Below, in pieces: positions 1 through 7,579 of a DNA stretch of 17,276 nucleotides; the first letter of the stretch is position 1; each line of letters starts with the position of its first letter. The notes beneath the pieces are model-generated. The model did no database searches, had not been told where the DNA came from, and saw nothing but the letters and a program-made list of their open reading frames with translations. Both the position numbers and the translations under genes were made by a program. The stretch comes from an uncultured Halomicronema sp. (lineage in GTDB: Bacteria > Cyanobacteriota > Cyanobacteriia > Phormidesmidales > Phormidesmidaceae). Where the stretch lies: positions 1 to 17,276 of the forward strand of contig CALCPB010000178.1 in NCBI GenBank assembly GCA_937897665.1. Direction: 5' to 3'.

Positions 1-1235
1 ACAAAGCAGTAATAAACAGCGACCACAGATGTCGCCACTCCCAGCGCCCCAAATTGCACGCCCACCAGCAAAGACAGCCCAAACAGGACGGTAACACCAA
101 TATTCCACAGCAGACCAATGCCTGACCGATCAACTGCAGTCAATAAATAAAACGACGCCTGATCAAAGGGACGAGGAATCGCCGAGATACAGATCAAAAT
201 CAGAATGGGCACCGCTGGAATCCATTCTTCACCAAATATAAACGGTACATAGAAACGAGCCGCCAGGGACTGCAGCATCACGAACGGAATAATGACAGAG
301 GCGATTGTTTTGAGGCTGCTCAAAAAAGCCGCTTTAAGCTGACTTAAGGTCTCTCTCGCCGCACAGAGGTATGGCAGCAGCGCCGTCGTAATACTATTGA
401 TAATCGTCAAACTAATGCCTAAACCGGCGTTGTAGGCAAAGTAATAAAAGCCTAATTCACGGATGCCAATGAATCGTCCGACGATCAGATAATCCATATT
501 CTCGCGGGCCGTTTGTAGCAGCTGCACGCCAAGAATATTGAAGCCAAATTTGATAATTTCTCCCCACCGATAAGTCGTAAATCCTTGGGAAGGTCGCCAC
601 TTGTGCTTCCGCAGCAAAATAAAATATTCAATGGGTGCAGCAATCACTCTGGGCAAAACGATCGCCCACAGCCCAAACCCGGCCACAGCAAACACCGCCG
701 TCAAAATGTTTGCCGTGGTATAGCGGAGAGACTGAGCCATCGCGTAGTCTTTCAGGCGATTTTCTCGCTGAATCAGCGACGACTGAATTTGCCCTACCGG
801 CACAATCAAAAACGTGATTGCCAGAACACAAATCGGTAAGATCAGCCGGTCATTGTCATAGAACCAAGCCACCGGAAAAGCGAGCGTGCACTGCAGCACA
901 AACAACCCGACAAACAACACCAAGTTGAGCCAAAAAGCACTATTACTCAGCTCGCCGATCTCGTCATCTTTCGCTTGAATCAGCTTGGCATGCAGGCCAA
1001 ATCTGGTAAACGTGCGCGTAAACTCATAGGTTGTGAGCACCAGGGCAGCTAACCCATAATCTTCGGGGGTCAAAAACCGAGGCAGCAACAGCGTCGCCCC
1101 AAGTCTGGAAAAGCGAATCAACGCCTGAGAGATCCCGAGCCACCCTAAGCTACGAGCAAACCGATCTTGTAATTTACGGCCAATAAACTGTCGAGTTCTT
1201 TGGAAGAACTGTTTAATCTTTTCCCCAAGGAACAT
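1..1235 (-). CDS. MOP-superfamily polysaccharide flippase (Wzx/WzxC-like), 3' end cut by window
   Basis: The frame is open from ATG at 1235 to the window edge, giving 411 codons with no stop, so only the last few dozen residues are missing relative to the usual 430-490 aa. The translation is a polytopic membrane protein. It has the N-terminal pattern of polysaccharide flippases (RFSRLGATLLLPRFLTPEDYG, here split around residues 30-50), which resembles WzxC-type exporters, then a charged loop (LIQAKDD) and repeated hydrophobic helices to the end. Family members move undecaprenyl-linked oligosaccharides across the inner membrane for capsule, exopolysaccharide or O-antigen assembly. The gene lies 62 bp downstream of the glycosyltransferase stop on the same strand, as the third gene of the polysaccharide operon. 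A weak GTGAG lies just ahead of the ATG. The family is fairly certain; the glycan it carries is unknown. Confidence 0.85.
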   Translation of the reverse strand, partial: MFLGEKIKQFFQRTRQFIGRKLQDRFARSLGWLGISQALIRFSRLGATLLLPRFLTPEDYGLAALVLTTYEFTRTFTRFGLHAKLIQAKDDEIGELSNSAFWLNLVLFVGLFVLQCTLAFPVAWFYDNDRLILPICVLAITFLIVPVGQIQSSLIQRENRLKDYAMAQSLRYTTANILTAVFAVAGFGLWAIVLPRVIAAPIEYFILLRKHKWRPSQGFTTYRWGEIIKFGFNILGVQLLQTARENMDYLIVGRFIGIRELGFYYFAYNAGLGISLTIINSITTALLPYLCAARETLSQLKAAFLSSLKTIASVIIPFVMLQSLAARFYVPFIFGEEWIPAVPILILICISAIPRPFDQASFYLLTAVDRSGIGLLWNIGVTVLFGLSLLVGVQFGALGVATSVVAVYYCF

Positions 1236-1297
1236 AACTCACTGTAGTCGCGATTATCATCTTTACCCGCAGCAGAAATATCGTTGCATCCAGGCCA

Positions 1298-2257
1298 TCA
1301 CTGGAGTACCACTGGGGGCTTATCGCCCAAGCGCTCAATGAGAGATTTGGCCCAGTCCTGAGGCAGCGTGTTGAGAATGAGCAGTTTCACTGCCAACCGT
1401 TGAGTATCTCTTTCGAGCAGCGATCGCGGCGAATTGAGAATTGACTTCGTGAGCTTTTGAGTTGCAACCGCTAAATCTTCGCGACTCGATGAGTTGCGCA
1501 CGCACTGCAAGGCTAAATAACGGTACAGCTTACTTAAACTGCGAGGTTTCAAGTATTGCAGCTCTTCAGGAGCCTGCAAAAAGGCCCGCTCAATGACCGT
1601 CAACCCATAGGATTCCATGCGAGGCACGCTGGCTGACATCGCTTGAGAAGATTTCCGGTAATAGATCTGATGCTTTTTCACCACTGAAAAATTACATCGG
1701 GCCGCTAGTCTGATGTAATACTCCCAATCTTCAACAGAATGCAAGTTTGGATCAAACTGACCGACTTCTTCAACAATTGATCGCCGTACCAGAATGTTAG
1801 AACCGTTGGCAATAAAGTTTCTGACTAACAGCGCTGCATAGACATCCCCTTCGTGGTGCAAGGGAACACAGGCATATAAAAAGTTATCGTGCTCGTCGAT
1901 AAAAGCCGTCCAACTATAGGCAACGCCCGCCTTCTCATCGCGGCTAAGCGCTTTGACTTGACACTCAATTTTGTCTTGAGACCAGAGATCGTCGGCATCC
2001 ACAAAACTGATAAATTCTCCTGTGGCATTATCAATGCCCCGATTTCTCGCTACCGGCAGGCCACCATTTGGATAAGAGCACACCTTGATGCGCGGATCTT
2101 CAAAGCCGGCTACCACCTCTAACGTATTGTCTTTAGAGCCATCGTTAATCACGATGATCTCAAGATCTTGATAGGTCTGCTTAAGAATAGATTCCAGCGT
2201 TCTTGCAATCGTTTTAGCGCCGTTGTAGACCGGAATAACAATAGAAACGGTAGACAT
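1298..2257 (-). CDS. Family 2 glycosyltransferase (GT-A fold)
   Basis: A 319-aa protein of typical GT2 size. It opens with the family signature STVSIVIPVYNGAKTI at residues 2-17, followed by INDGSKDNT (nucleotide binding, about 37-45), ARNRGIDNATGE (70-81) and the metal-binding DxD motif in FVDADDLW (D87, D89). EDWEYYIRLAAR (176-187) fits the usual catalytic-base region. No membrane segment is evident, so it probably acts at the cytoplasmic membrane face, adding a sugar from a nucleotide sugar to a lipid-linked glycan. I chose ATG at 2257 over an upstream start at 2347 because homology begins immediately, an AGAGG ribosome site lies about 5 nt upstream, and the longer version would overlap the upstream polymerase gene by 77 bp. 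The chosen start leaves a 13-bp gap, which suggests translational coupling. Acceptor and donor sugars cannot be read from the sequence. Confidence 0.92.
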   Translation of the reverse strand: MSTVSIVIPVYNGAKTIARTLESILKQTYQDLEIIVINDGSKDNTLEVVAGFEDPRIKVCSYPNGGLPVARNRGIDNATGEFISFVDADDLWSQDKIECQVKALSRDEKAGVAYSWTAFIDEHDNFLYACVPLHHEGDVYAALLVRNFIANGSNILVRRSIVEEVGQFDPNLHSVEDWEYYIRLAARCNFSVVKKHQIYYRKSSQAMSASVPRMESYGLTVIERAFLQAPEELQYLKPRSLSKLYRYLALQCVRNSSSREDLAVATQKLTKSILNSPRSLLERDTQRLAVKLLILNTLPQDWAKSLIERLGDKPPVVLQ

Positions 2258-2270
2258 AAAGACCTCTGAT

Positions 2271-3566
2271 TTAAGAATGGGTAGCGACCGGTAAAGGTGG
2301 CTCATCGGATGCACTGGCGAACACCCGATCAGGTTCTTGTAAGCCAATCCCCAACATGACTAATCCAGGCCAAAACATGTAGGCCAGCGTCTCCAGATTT
2401 TCACCAAACGAGAACGCAATCATAGTCAGAAAGACCATCAGACTAACCTGCGAGACCTTACTCGCCTGGGATTTAATCACCAGATCGATAAAAGTATAGG
2501 CAGCAGCGAAGAGCAACGCCGTAGTGCCGACCAGACCGTGGGTAAAGAGCACCCCAATCCAAGTGTGGTGACTACCAATCGGCATATCGCGGGTCGCCTG
2601 TGACCCCGGGGCCTTCATCGCATGGCCCCAGATAGGCGCATCAGTCCAGCGATTGAGGGCAACTCGTGCCAAGACCTCTCGCACATGGGAAGATTCACTG
2701 CGTTGGTTATCAAAGTAAATCTTGAGGTCAGTTAGCCCCGTCACGATGCGCGAACTTTGTAAACTGGCCAAAAAGGCAGCAAGCGCCGCCCCAAACAGCC
2801 ACATGGGCCGAGTCAAATTAATCAAACTAAAGCGGACGAGCGGTAACACGACCAAACATAACTGCCCCAAGCGAGAGGCAGAACCAATTATCAAAATGAT
2901 ATTGGCACCAATTCCTAGCCACCGGAGTACGACATTTTTTTCGTAGCTAGCCAACCACATATGCACCGTCGCGGCACAGGCCAAAGCAGGAGCCCACGGC
3001 GCAAACATCGTTAGCCGACTCTGACCCGAGATATTTTCAACCGCGTGCAGCGCCACTTCGTAATAAAGGTCAGAAAAGCCACCAATTTTAGACAGAATAG
3101 AAATTGTGTAGAGCGGCATCTCAACCCCGGCGGTCATCATGATGTAAGCAAAGGGCAAGATGATGAGGGTTTGAACCGCCAGGAGGCAAATAGCTCGGGA
3201 CACGATTTGAGGGCGAATCTGGAAGCAGCCAATCAAAGGAAAGACCGCCAGCAAAGCCCAAGTGCGCATGAAGTTATTGATAAAAGACTTGATTAAGCGG
3301 GTGAGACTGGCATCAATGTTGACTAGCCCGACCATCAAGGCGACTAGAATAGCTAACATCGCCACCACCCAAACCCAAACGCCAATCGGAATATGCACTG
3401 CTGACCGTTTGGCAGGCCGAAGAAAGAAATGGTCGAGAACCAAATAAGCCAGCAAACCCCAGGCGATCATGGGCACGGCAATAAACTGACTACTCAGGAA
3501 AAATAAGAGATAAATACCAATAATTGAATAGTAAATAATGGCTTCTTGAAAGTTTTGAGGCTTCAT
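2271..3566 (-). CDS. O-antigen ligase/polymerase-like membrane protein (Wzy/WaaL type)
   Basis: A 431-aa polytopic membrane protein with roughly ten or more hydrophobic helices. A GSASRLGQL motif at about 228-236 and a large periplasmic-type loop ending in GSHHTWIGVLFTHGLVG (331-347) match the conserved His-containing segment of the O-antigen ligase/Wzy family. These enzymes polymerise lipid-linked repeat units or transfer glycan to an acceptor on the periplasmic side. Polymerase and ligase cannot be separated by sequence alone; sitting beside a flippase and a GT2 favours a polymerase. I chose ATG at 3566; a TTG at 3572 would add two residues. There is no clear Shine-Dalgarno sequence. It is the first gene of a minus-strand operon whose promoter must lie in the long noncoding stretch upstream. 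Confidence 0.8.
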   Translation of the reverse strand: MKPQNFQEAIIYYSIIGIYLLFFLSSQFIAVPMIAWGLLAYLVLDHFFLRPAKRSAVHIPIGVWVWVVAMLAILVALMVGLVNIDASLTRLIKSFINNFMRTWALLAVFPLIGCFQIRPQIVSRAICLLAVQTLIILPFAYIMMTAGVEMPLYTISILSKIGGFSDLYYEVALHAVENISGQSRLTMFAPWAPALACAATVHMWLASYEKNVVLRWLGIGANIILIIGSASRLGQLCLVVLPLVRFSLINLTRPMWLFGAALAAFLASLQSSRIVTGLTDLKIYFDNQRSESSHVREVLARVALNRWTDAPIWGHAMKAPGSQATRDMPIGSHHTWIGVLFTHGLVGTTALLFAAAYTFIDLVIKSQASKVSQVSLMVFLTMIAFSFGENLETLAYMFWPGLVMLGIGLQEPDRVFASASDEPPLPVATHS

Positions 3567-4000
3567 AATCAAGCAGTTTTTAGCGTTTTCAAAAAGTTCA
3601 GATATCCGTGAAGCGATGCCAGCAGCCCATCTTCTTCATGGACTCGAAATCGCACGCAAAGTCACTTAAGCAGCGACTCCATAGCAAGTCAGACTAAGAA
3701 AGAGAAAATCATGCGATCAGCAACAGTAAGACATCCGTAAAAGCCCTAAAATGTTTGGGCATGGAACATCATGCGAGTCAATTCAGAAGCGATCAATCTT
3801 GACGGAGCCAACATTATCAGCTGTCAGCCATTGAATAAAACAGGTTTTCCTGATTTGATTAAGCGATATAGTGAGCCTTCAACTACTAGGCGAATCACCA
3901 AAATTATGTTCGCCGCTTTAGCCTTTTATAGGCTACACGATCGCCCTAATCAGAGAGCTTGAGCAACTGAAACGGACACACTTTCGTTTCTCATAAATAT

Positions 4001-4014
4001 CAAATACGTATTTG
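4001..4014. promoter_or_regulatory. 14-bp perfect palindrome, possible operator
   Basis: CAAATACGTATTTG is identical to its own reverse complement. It stands alone in AT-rich noncoding DNA, about 430 bp upstream of the polysaccharide operon start. A dimeric regulator site is possible, but no second copy or core promoter is visible beside it, so the assignment is speculative. Confidence 0.25.
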
Positions 4015-4229
4015 TGCTGATCTCCCGAATTGGCTTCTTCATAGTCTGTTCACATACTAGTGGAGAGGTGCCTGCAGTGTCTAACGAAGCTTTATGCTTC
4101 ACAGGTTCTTTAAAGTTTTGTCAGCCCTCCTAACTCGATAAAACTGAGCGCTGTTGACCTTTCCCAACCGTGGCTGTTCAACGCTCTACCACAGCGATTA
4201 GAGCCCGTCATCAGAACCGCCTTGTCACG

Positions 4230-4508
4230 TCATCACGGCAGTTAGACCATTACTTTCCACGGTGATCGCGATTGCTCTGCATCCCCCACAGCACCGCATC
4301 GTAAACATTGCTGCCGCGCCCAGAATCATTGTGAGGTCAGGGCTGCAGGCTAACGATACCGAGATCGTCCACTGACCAGCGTAATCGCTCCAACGCTTGA
4401 CGAAGCATGGGCTCAATCGACCCGCCATTTACAGTTCTTTCACAATTGGACTGGCCATCGTCATGGCGATGAAGAACAGCTACATAGCGGGCAGCGGATT
4501 GCCACAAT
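4230..4508 (-). pseudogene. Possible degraded coding remnant, family not recognised
   Basis: Read on the minus strand, one frame runs open for about 55 residues with a protein-like composition (AARYVAVLHRHDDG, then GSIEPMLRQALERLRWSV). It ends at a TGA after IVSLQP near 4341. Coding-like character then seems to resume in a different frame (SNVYDAVLWGMQSNRD) until a stop near 4255. No full-length gene, start codon or ribosome site can be assembled. I read this as a possible decayed 3' end of a gene, but I cannot name its family, and chance open frames in a GC-moderate region remain plausible. Confidence 0.25.
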
Positions 4509-4514
4509 CAGGGC

Positions 4515-5297
4515 CTATTGCGTTTTGAACATCCGGCCCACCGCACCGGTCAACGCTTCACGGGGCAAAAAACGGCCCGCATTAACCAACAGCTGGTTAG
4601 TGAGGCCCCCGGTCACCACGTTGGACTGCCCCTTGTCTAACGCTTGCAGCGCATCGCTCACAACGGCCTGAGGCGAGGTATAGTTTTGCCCGACACTTTC
4701 TCCCAAGCTCTCGGGAAACTCAGCCGTCTTAAAGAATTGCGTTTCGGTTGGGCCAGGGCAGACACCGATCACTTTGATGTTGTGAGGTTTGCATTCAAAC
4801 CAGAGCGCTTCGCTAAAGCTCAACACAAAGGTTTTAGTGGCCGCGTACACGGCAAAATAAGGAATAGGCTGAAACGCCGCCGTGGAGGCGATGTTTAAGA
4901 TGCTGCCGGTCTGCCGCTGCTTCATGCTCTGCAAACAGCGGTAGGTTAGATCTACCAGCACCATCGTATTGAGCTGAATCATATTGAGATAGGTGCTGAG
5001 ATCGCCGTCGGCAAATTCGCCGTAGGTGCCGAACCCCGCATTGTTGACAAGCAAGTCGGGCTGAATCTGCTGCTGCTCCAGCTGAGCCATAACCTGGGTG
5101 GCGGCGTCAGGAGTGGTCAAGTCCTGCACCATGACGGTGGCTTTGACGTGGCGCTGCTGGCTCACGGTGTCGGCGATCGCCTGCAGCTTGTCGGGCGATC
5201 GCGCCACTAACACTAAATCGTAGCCGCGGTGGGCTAACTGCTCGGCAAATTCAGCGCCAATTCTAGCCGAAGCCTCTGTAATTAATGCAACTGACAT
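4515..5297 (-). CDS. Short-chain dehydrogenase/reductase with degenerate cofactor motif
   Basis: A 260-aa protein of classical SDR length. The recognisable parts in order are beta-1 with the cofactor loop (VALIT then EASARIG, 3-14), VLVARS (about 29-34), LVNNAGFG (83-90), the catalytic serine region LNIAST (about 134-139) and the active-site Tyr/Lys in VYAATK (about 150-155). The last part carries CPGPTET, usual for the family. These enzymes oxidise or reduce alcohols and ketones with NAD(P)H; the substrate cannot be inferred. The oddity is the glycine-rich loop: TGxxxGIG is normal, but here it reads TEASARIG, with Glu and Arg replacing the first two glycines. The ATG at 5297 follows an AGGA ribosome site at 5-nt spacing. 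The gene is divergent from the PEP-synthase-like gene. The family is certain; dehydrogenase activity is doubtful. Confidence 0.88.
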   Translation of the reverse strand: MSVALITEASARIGAEFAEQLAHRGYDLVLVARSPDKLQAIADTVSQQRHVKATVMVQDLTTPDAATQVMAQLEQQQIQPDLLVNNAGFGTYGEFADGDLSTYLNMIQLNTMVLVDLTYRCLQSMKQRQTGSILNIASTAAFQPIPYFAVYAATKTFVLSFSEALWFECKPHNIKVIGVCPGPTETQFFKTAEFPESLGESVGQNYTSPQAVVSDALQALDKGQSNVVTGGLTNQLLVNAGRFLPREALTGAVGRMFKTQ

Positions 5298-5536
5298 AGC
5301 TTTCCTAGTGAGTTTTTAACGCAGTGAGGATCGACGCAATGCTGGCTGTAGTTGTCTTTGAGAGAATACCCCACCGCTCGTGCTAGCGGCCCTCGCCCAT
5401 CTGCGTCAGTCTTGTTCTATGGTAAAACCTATTTTCTCTCAGGGAGGAGAGTGTCTCTGAGGCGGTGCTCGCGATCGCATGAGTTCCTCCCAACCCGCCG
5501 ACAGCAGCGAGCGTTGTCTGGATATCCCATGAGAAA
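5298..5536. promoter_or_regulatory. Divergent intergenic region between SDR and PEP-synthase-like genes
   Basis: About 240 bp separating two divergently transcribed genes, so both promoters should lie here. A TATGGTAAAAC stretch near 5419-5429 could serve as a plus-strand -10, but no good -35 accompanies it. A short CTCTC/GAGAG hairpin lies near 5437-5452. One HIP1 site is at 5471-5478. A 62-codon open frame crosses the region with no sign of being a gene. Confidence 0.35.
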
Positions 5537-7372
5537 ATGAGAACCCTGGTTCAGTTCTCATCCTGTTATGCCCTTGGAATCAACCGCTTTATGCTGACCC
5601 TGACTCAAGTTTGGGGCGCTTTGCTCATTTTCGTGCTGTGCCCGCTGCTGGGAGCCTTGCCACTGACAGCTTGGTGGCTCACCCTGTTGACGCGTCAGGC
5701 CAGCCCACAGCCGTGGCATCGCGAAATCAGTATCGCCACAGCGTTTATCGAGGGCAATCAGCTAGTCGGTAGTTTGGCCTGGCTGACCGAGGTGGCCAAA
5801 GGCGTGGGAACGGTTTGGCTGGCTCGCCACTATTTTCCCACTGACCCCGGTTGGGAAATCATCGCCCTGATGGCATTGGTCATGGGCCGCTACTGGCGAT
5901 CGCACACTGTAGGCACCACTAGCCTAATTGGCGGGGCCTTTGCCCATAGCCCAGTGGTAGCCGGTCTGAGCTTTTTGGTCGGCTTTTTGGGCTTCACCCT
6001 ATTTCGGGAAAAGCAGCAGGGCCAACTACTAGTGCTGGGACTCTTTACGCTGATGACGGCCCTCAGCAATCCCAACGGCATGCGGATCTTGCTAACGGCT
6101 AGTCTTTGCGCTCTGATCGGCTGGATTTATCAAAAAATGCCTGAGGAGCTGGATCAGCCCAACCCCGCCACGCGGCTCGAATCGCGGCGACTGTTCGGCT
6201 TCTTTCGCAGCGATCGCGCTCTGCTGGCGCTCCAAAAACGGTTAGACAAAGATCAGGTCGGAGCTAAAGCGGCCTCACTATCGCAACTGCTTGGCTGGGG
6301 CTATCCCGTGCCGACGGGCTATGTCTTACCCGCTGGGGATGACCCCGCAATGCTGCTGGAGATTACCCAACCGTCACCGCAGGCTCCCGTCATTGCCCGC
6401 TCATCTATTGTGGGCGATCGCCCAGCGCTCTCGTCCAGTGCGGGGCAATACCCGGCAAGTGCCAACCTGACCTCGCCAGAAGCGCTGTACGCCGCGATGA
6501 ATCAGTGCTTCCGCGCCTACAGCCAGGCCAGTGCCCTGCAGTATCGCCGCGATCGCGACCTGCCCGAGGGCAGTCTGGCCGTCATTGTGCAGCAGCAGGT
6601 GCAGGGTCTCTGCAGCGGGGTCGCCTTTAGCCGCGATCCCTTTACGGGAGAAGGAGACGCCGTCGTCATTGAAGCACTCCTCGGCCCCGCCACTTTCGTC
6701 ACGGCTGGCCAGCGATCGCCCGAGCGGTGGCAAGTCACCTTGCAGCCTGCTGACCGGCCAGAGGATATCCAGAGTCCTGACAGCTGGCGCTTGCCCGAGG
6801 CACTCACCCTCGACGTCAAGGGCAGCGGCGAAACCCCGCAACGGCTCTTGCAAGAAGTCGCCTTTTTAGCCCGCCACCTGGAGCAGCGCTGTGCAGGCAT
6901 TCCCCAAAATATTGAATGGAGCTTTGATGGCGATCGCCTCTGGCTGCTCCAGAGTCGGCCTATCATTCCCGTTGAGGGTGATCGTAGACAGCGCACCCAG
7001 CCCCAGTTGCCGACCACTGACCAACCAACCGCCTCCCTGGCTGAGGGGACATCCAGGCTACACGCCCTACCAATCTGTCCCGGAGCAGCTACGGGTAAAG
7101 TCTCGGTCTTAAAGGCTTTACGTCAGCCTCAAGCGCTACCGCTCGACACTATTTTGGTCGTGCCGTTTCTCAAGGCCAGTGATCTGCCTGCCTTTGCCCA
7201 AATGCCGATCAACGGCTTGATTGCCGAAACCGGCGGACAGCTTTCTAATGGGGCAATCGCGACACGAGAGTATGGTATTCCGACCATCGTAATGAACCAG
7301 CGGCGCGATCGCTTGCAATCCGGACAGCGGATTCATCTAGACAGCACTTTAGGGATCGTAGATTTACTGTAG
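5537..7372 (+). CDS. Membrane-anchored PEP-synthase/PPDK-like protein with N-terminal PlsY-like membrane domain
   Basis: A 611-aa fusion. Residues about 20-200 hold five or so membrane helices. The arrangement IEGNQLVGSLAWL, TEVAKG (84-89) and a glycine-rich stretch (115-133) loosely resembles glycerol-3-phosphate acyltransferase PlsY, but the PlsY GHxxP and GGKG motifs are not intact. Residues about 238-480 are a PEP-synthase/PPDK-type ATP-grasp domain: DQVGAKAASL (239-248), VIARSS (285-290), VQQQVQGLCSGVAFSRDPFTG (351-371, split) and IEWSFDG to LLQSRP (459-475). Residues about 508-611 are the swivelling phosphohistidine domain (LPICPGAATGKV, then AETGGQLSNGAIATREYGIP). The catalytic His of GGxxSHxAI is Asn571 here. 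There is no PEP/pyruvate-binding barrel, so it cannot be a complete PEP synthase. An alternative start at M19 (5591) would leave a better hydrophobic N-terminus. The domain calls for the soluble part are firm; PlsY and function are tentative. Confidence 0.75.
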   Translation: MRTLVQFSSCYALGINRFMLTLTQVWGALLIFVLCPLLGALPLTAWWLTLLTRQASPQPWHREISIATAFIEGNQLVGSLAWLTEVAKGVGTVWLARHYFPTDPGWEIIALMALVMGRYWRSHTVGTTSLIGGAFAHSPVVAGLSFLVGFLGFTLFREKQQGQLLVLGLFTLMTALSNPNGMRILLTASLCALIGWIYQKMPEELDQPNPATRLESRRLFGFFRSDRALLALQKRLDKDQVGAKAASLSQLLGWGYPVPTGYVLPAGDDPAMLLEITQPSPQAPVIARSSIVGDRPALSSSAGQYPASANLTSPEALYAAMNQCFRAYSQASALQYRRDRDLPEGSLAVIVQQQVQGLCSGVAFSRDPFTGEGDAVVIEALLGPATFVTAGQRSPERWQVTLQPADRPEDIQSPDSWRLPEALTLDVKGSGETPQRLLQEVAFLARHLEQRCAGIPQNIEWSFDGDRLWLLQSRPIIPVEGDRRQRTQPQLPTTDQPTASLAEGTSRLHALPICPGAATGKVSVLKALRQPQALPLDTILVVPFLKASDLPAFAQMPINGLIAETGGQLSNGAIATREYGIPTIVMNQRRDRLQSGQRIHLDSTLGIVDLL

Positions 7373-7381
7373 ACAGCCCTC

Positions 7382-7410
7382 ACATCGAGTTGGGTTGTTG
7401 ATGTTTTTTT
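7382..7410 (+). terminator. Intrinsic terminator of the PEP-synthase-like gene
   Basis: The stem ACATCGA (7382-7388) pairs with TTGATGT (7398-7404) across a 9-nt loop, seven pairs including one G-T, and is followed directly by six T residues. It starts 10 bp after the stop codon, so it is well placed to end that transcript. Confidence 0.7.
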
Positions 7411-7579
7411 ACACAGTCTCCCGAGGAATTACGGTGAAAAAATTTATTTATCCATCAGGATGGGCAGATTGAATAAGGTCTATCGGTTGAAATCCGAGAC
7501 TGCAGCGGCTCATTTTCGAGGTCTCTGCTCATAGCACTTTCTAAATTTAGTTGTCAGGCGTTAGTTACTGCTTAAACCG

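Larger units (their letters stand above)
3567..4514. other. Long noncoding stretch upstream of the polysaccharide operon
   Basis: About 950 bp without a convincing intact gene. It should hold the promoter of the minus-strand polysaccharide operon near its left end and the 3' flank of the SDR gene at its right end, but I could not identify a confident -35/-10 pair. A 63-codon plus-strand frame at 3771-3962 has no recognisable product or ribosome site and is probably chance. The stretch also holds a 14-bp palindrome (4001-4014), a small GAAGC/GCTTC hairpin near 4086-4100, and a coding-like remnant on the minus strand at about 4230-4510. No tRNA or mobile-element ends are visible. Confidence 0.5.

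Noticed and set aside
585..839. 84-codon plus-strand open frame
   Set aside because: It lies antisense inside the flippase gene, whose membrane-protein reading is far more convincing.
3771..3962. 63-codon plus-strand frame in the noncoding gap
   Set aside because: No ribosome site, no domain or signal feature, and mixed composition; likely chance.
6401..7017. Long antisense frames of 150 and 166 codons inside the PEP-synthase-like gene
   Set aside because: They are GC-driven mirror frames of a gene with clear ATP-grasp motifs and match nothing recognisable.
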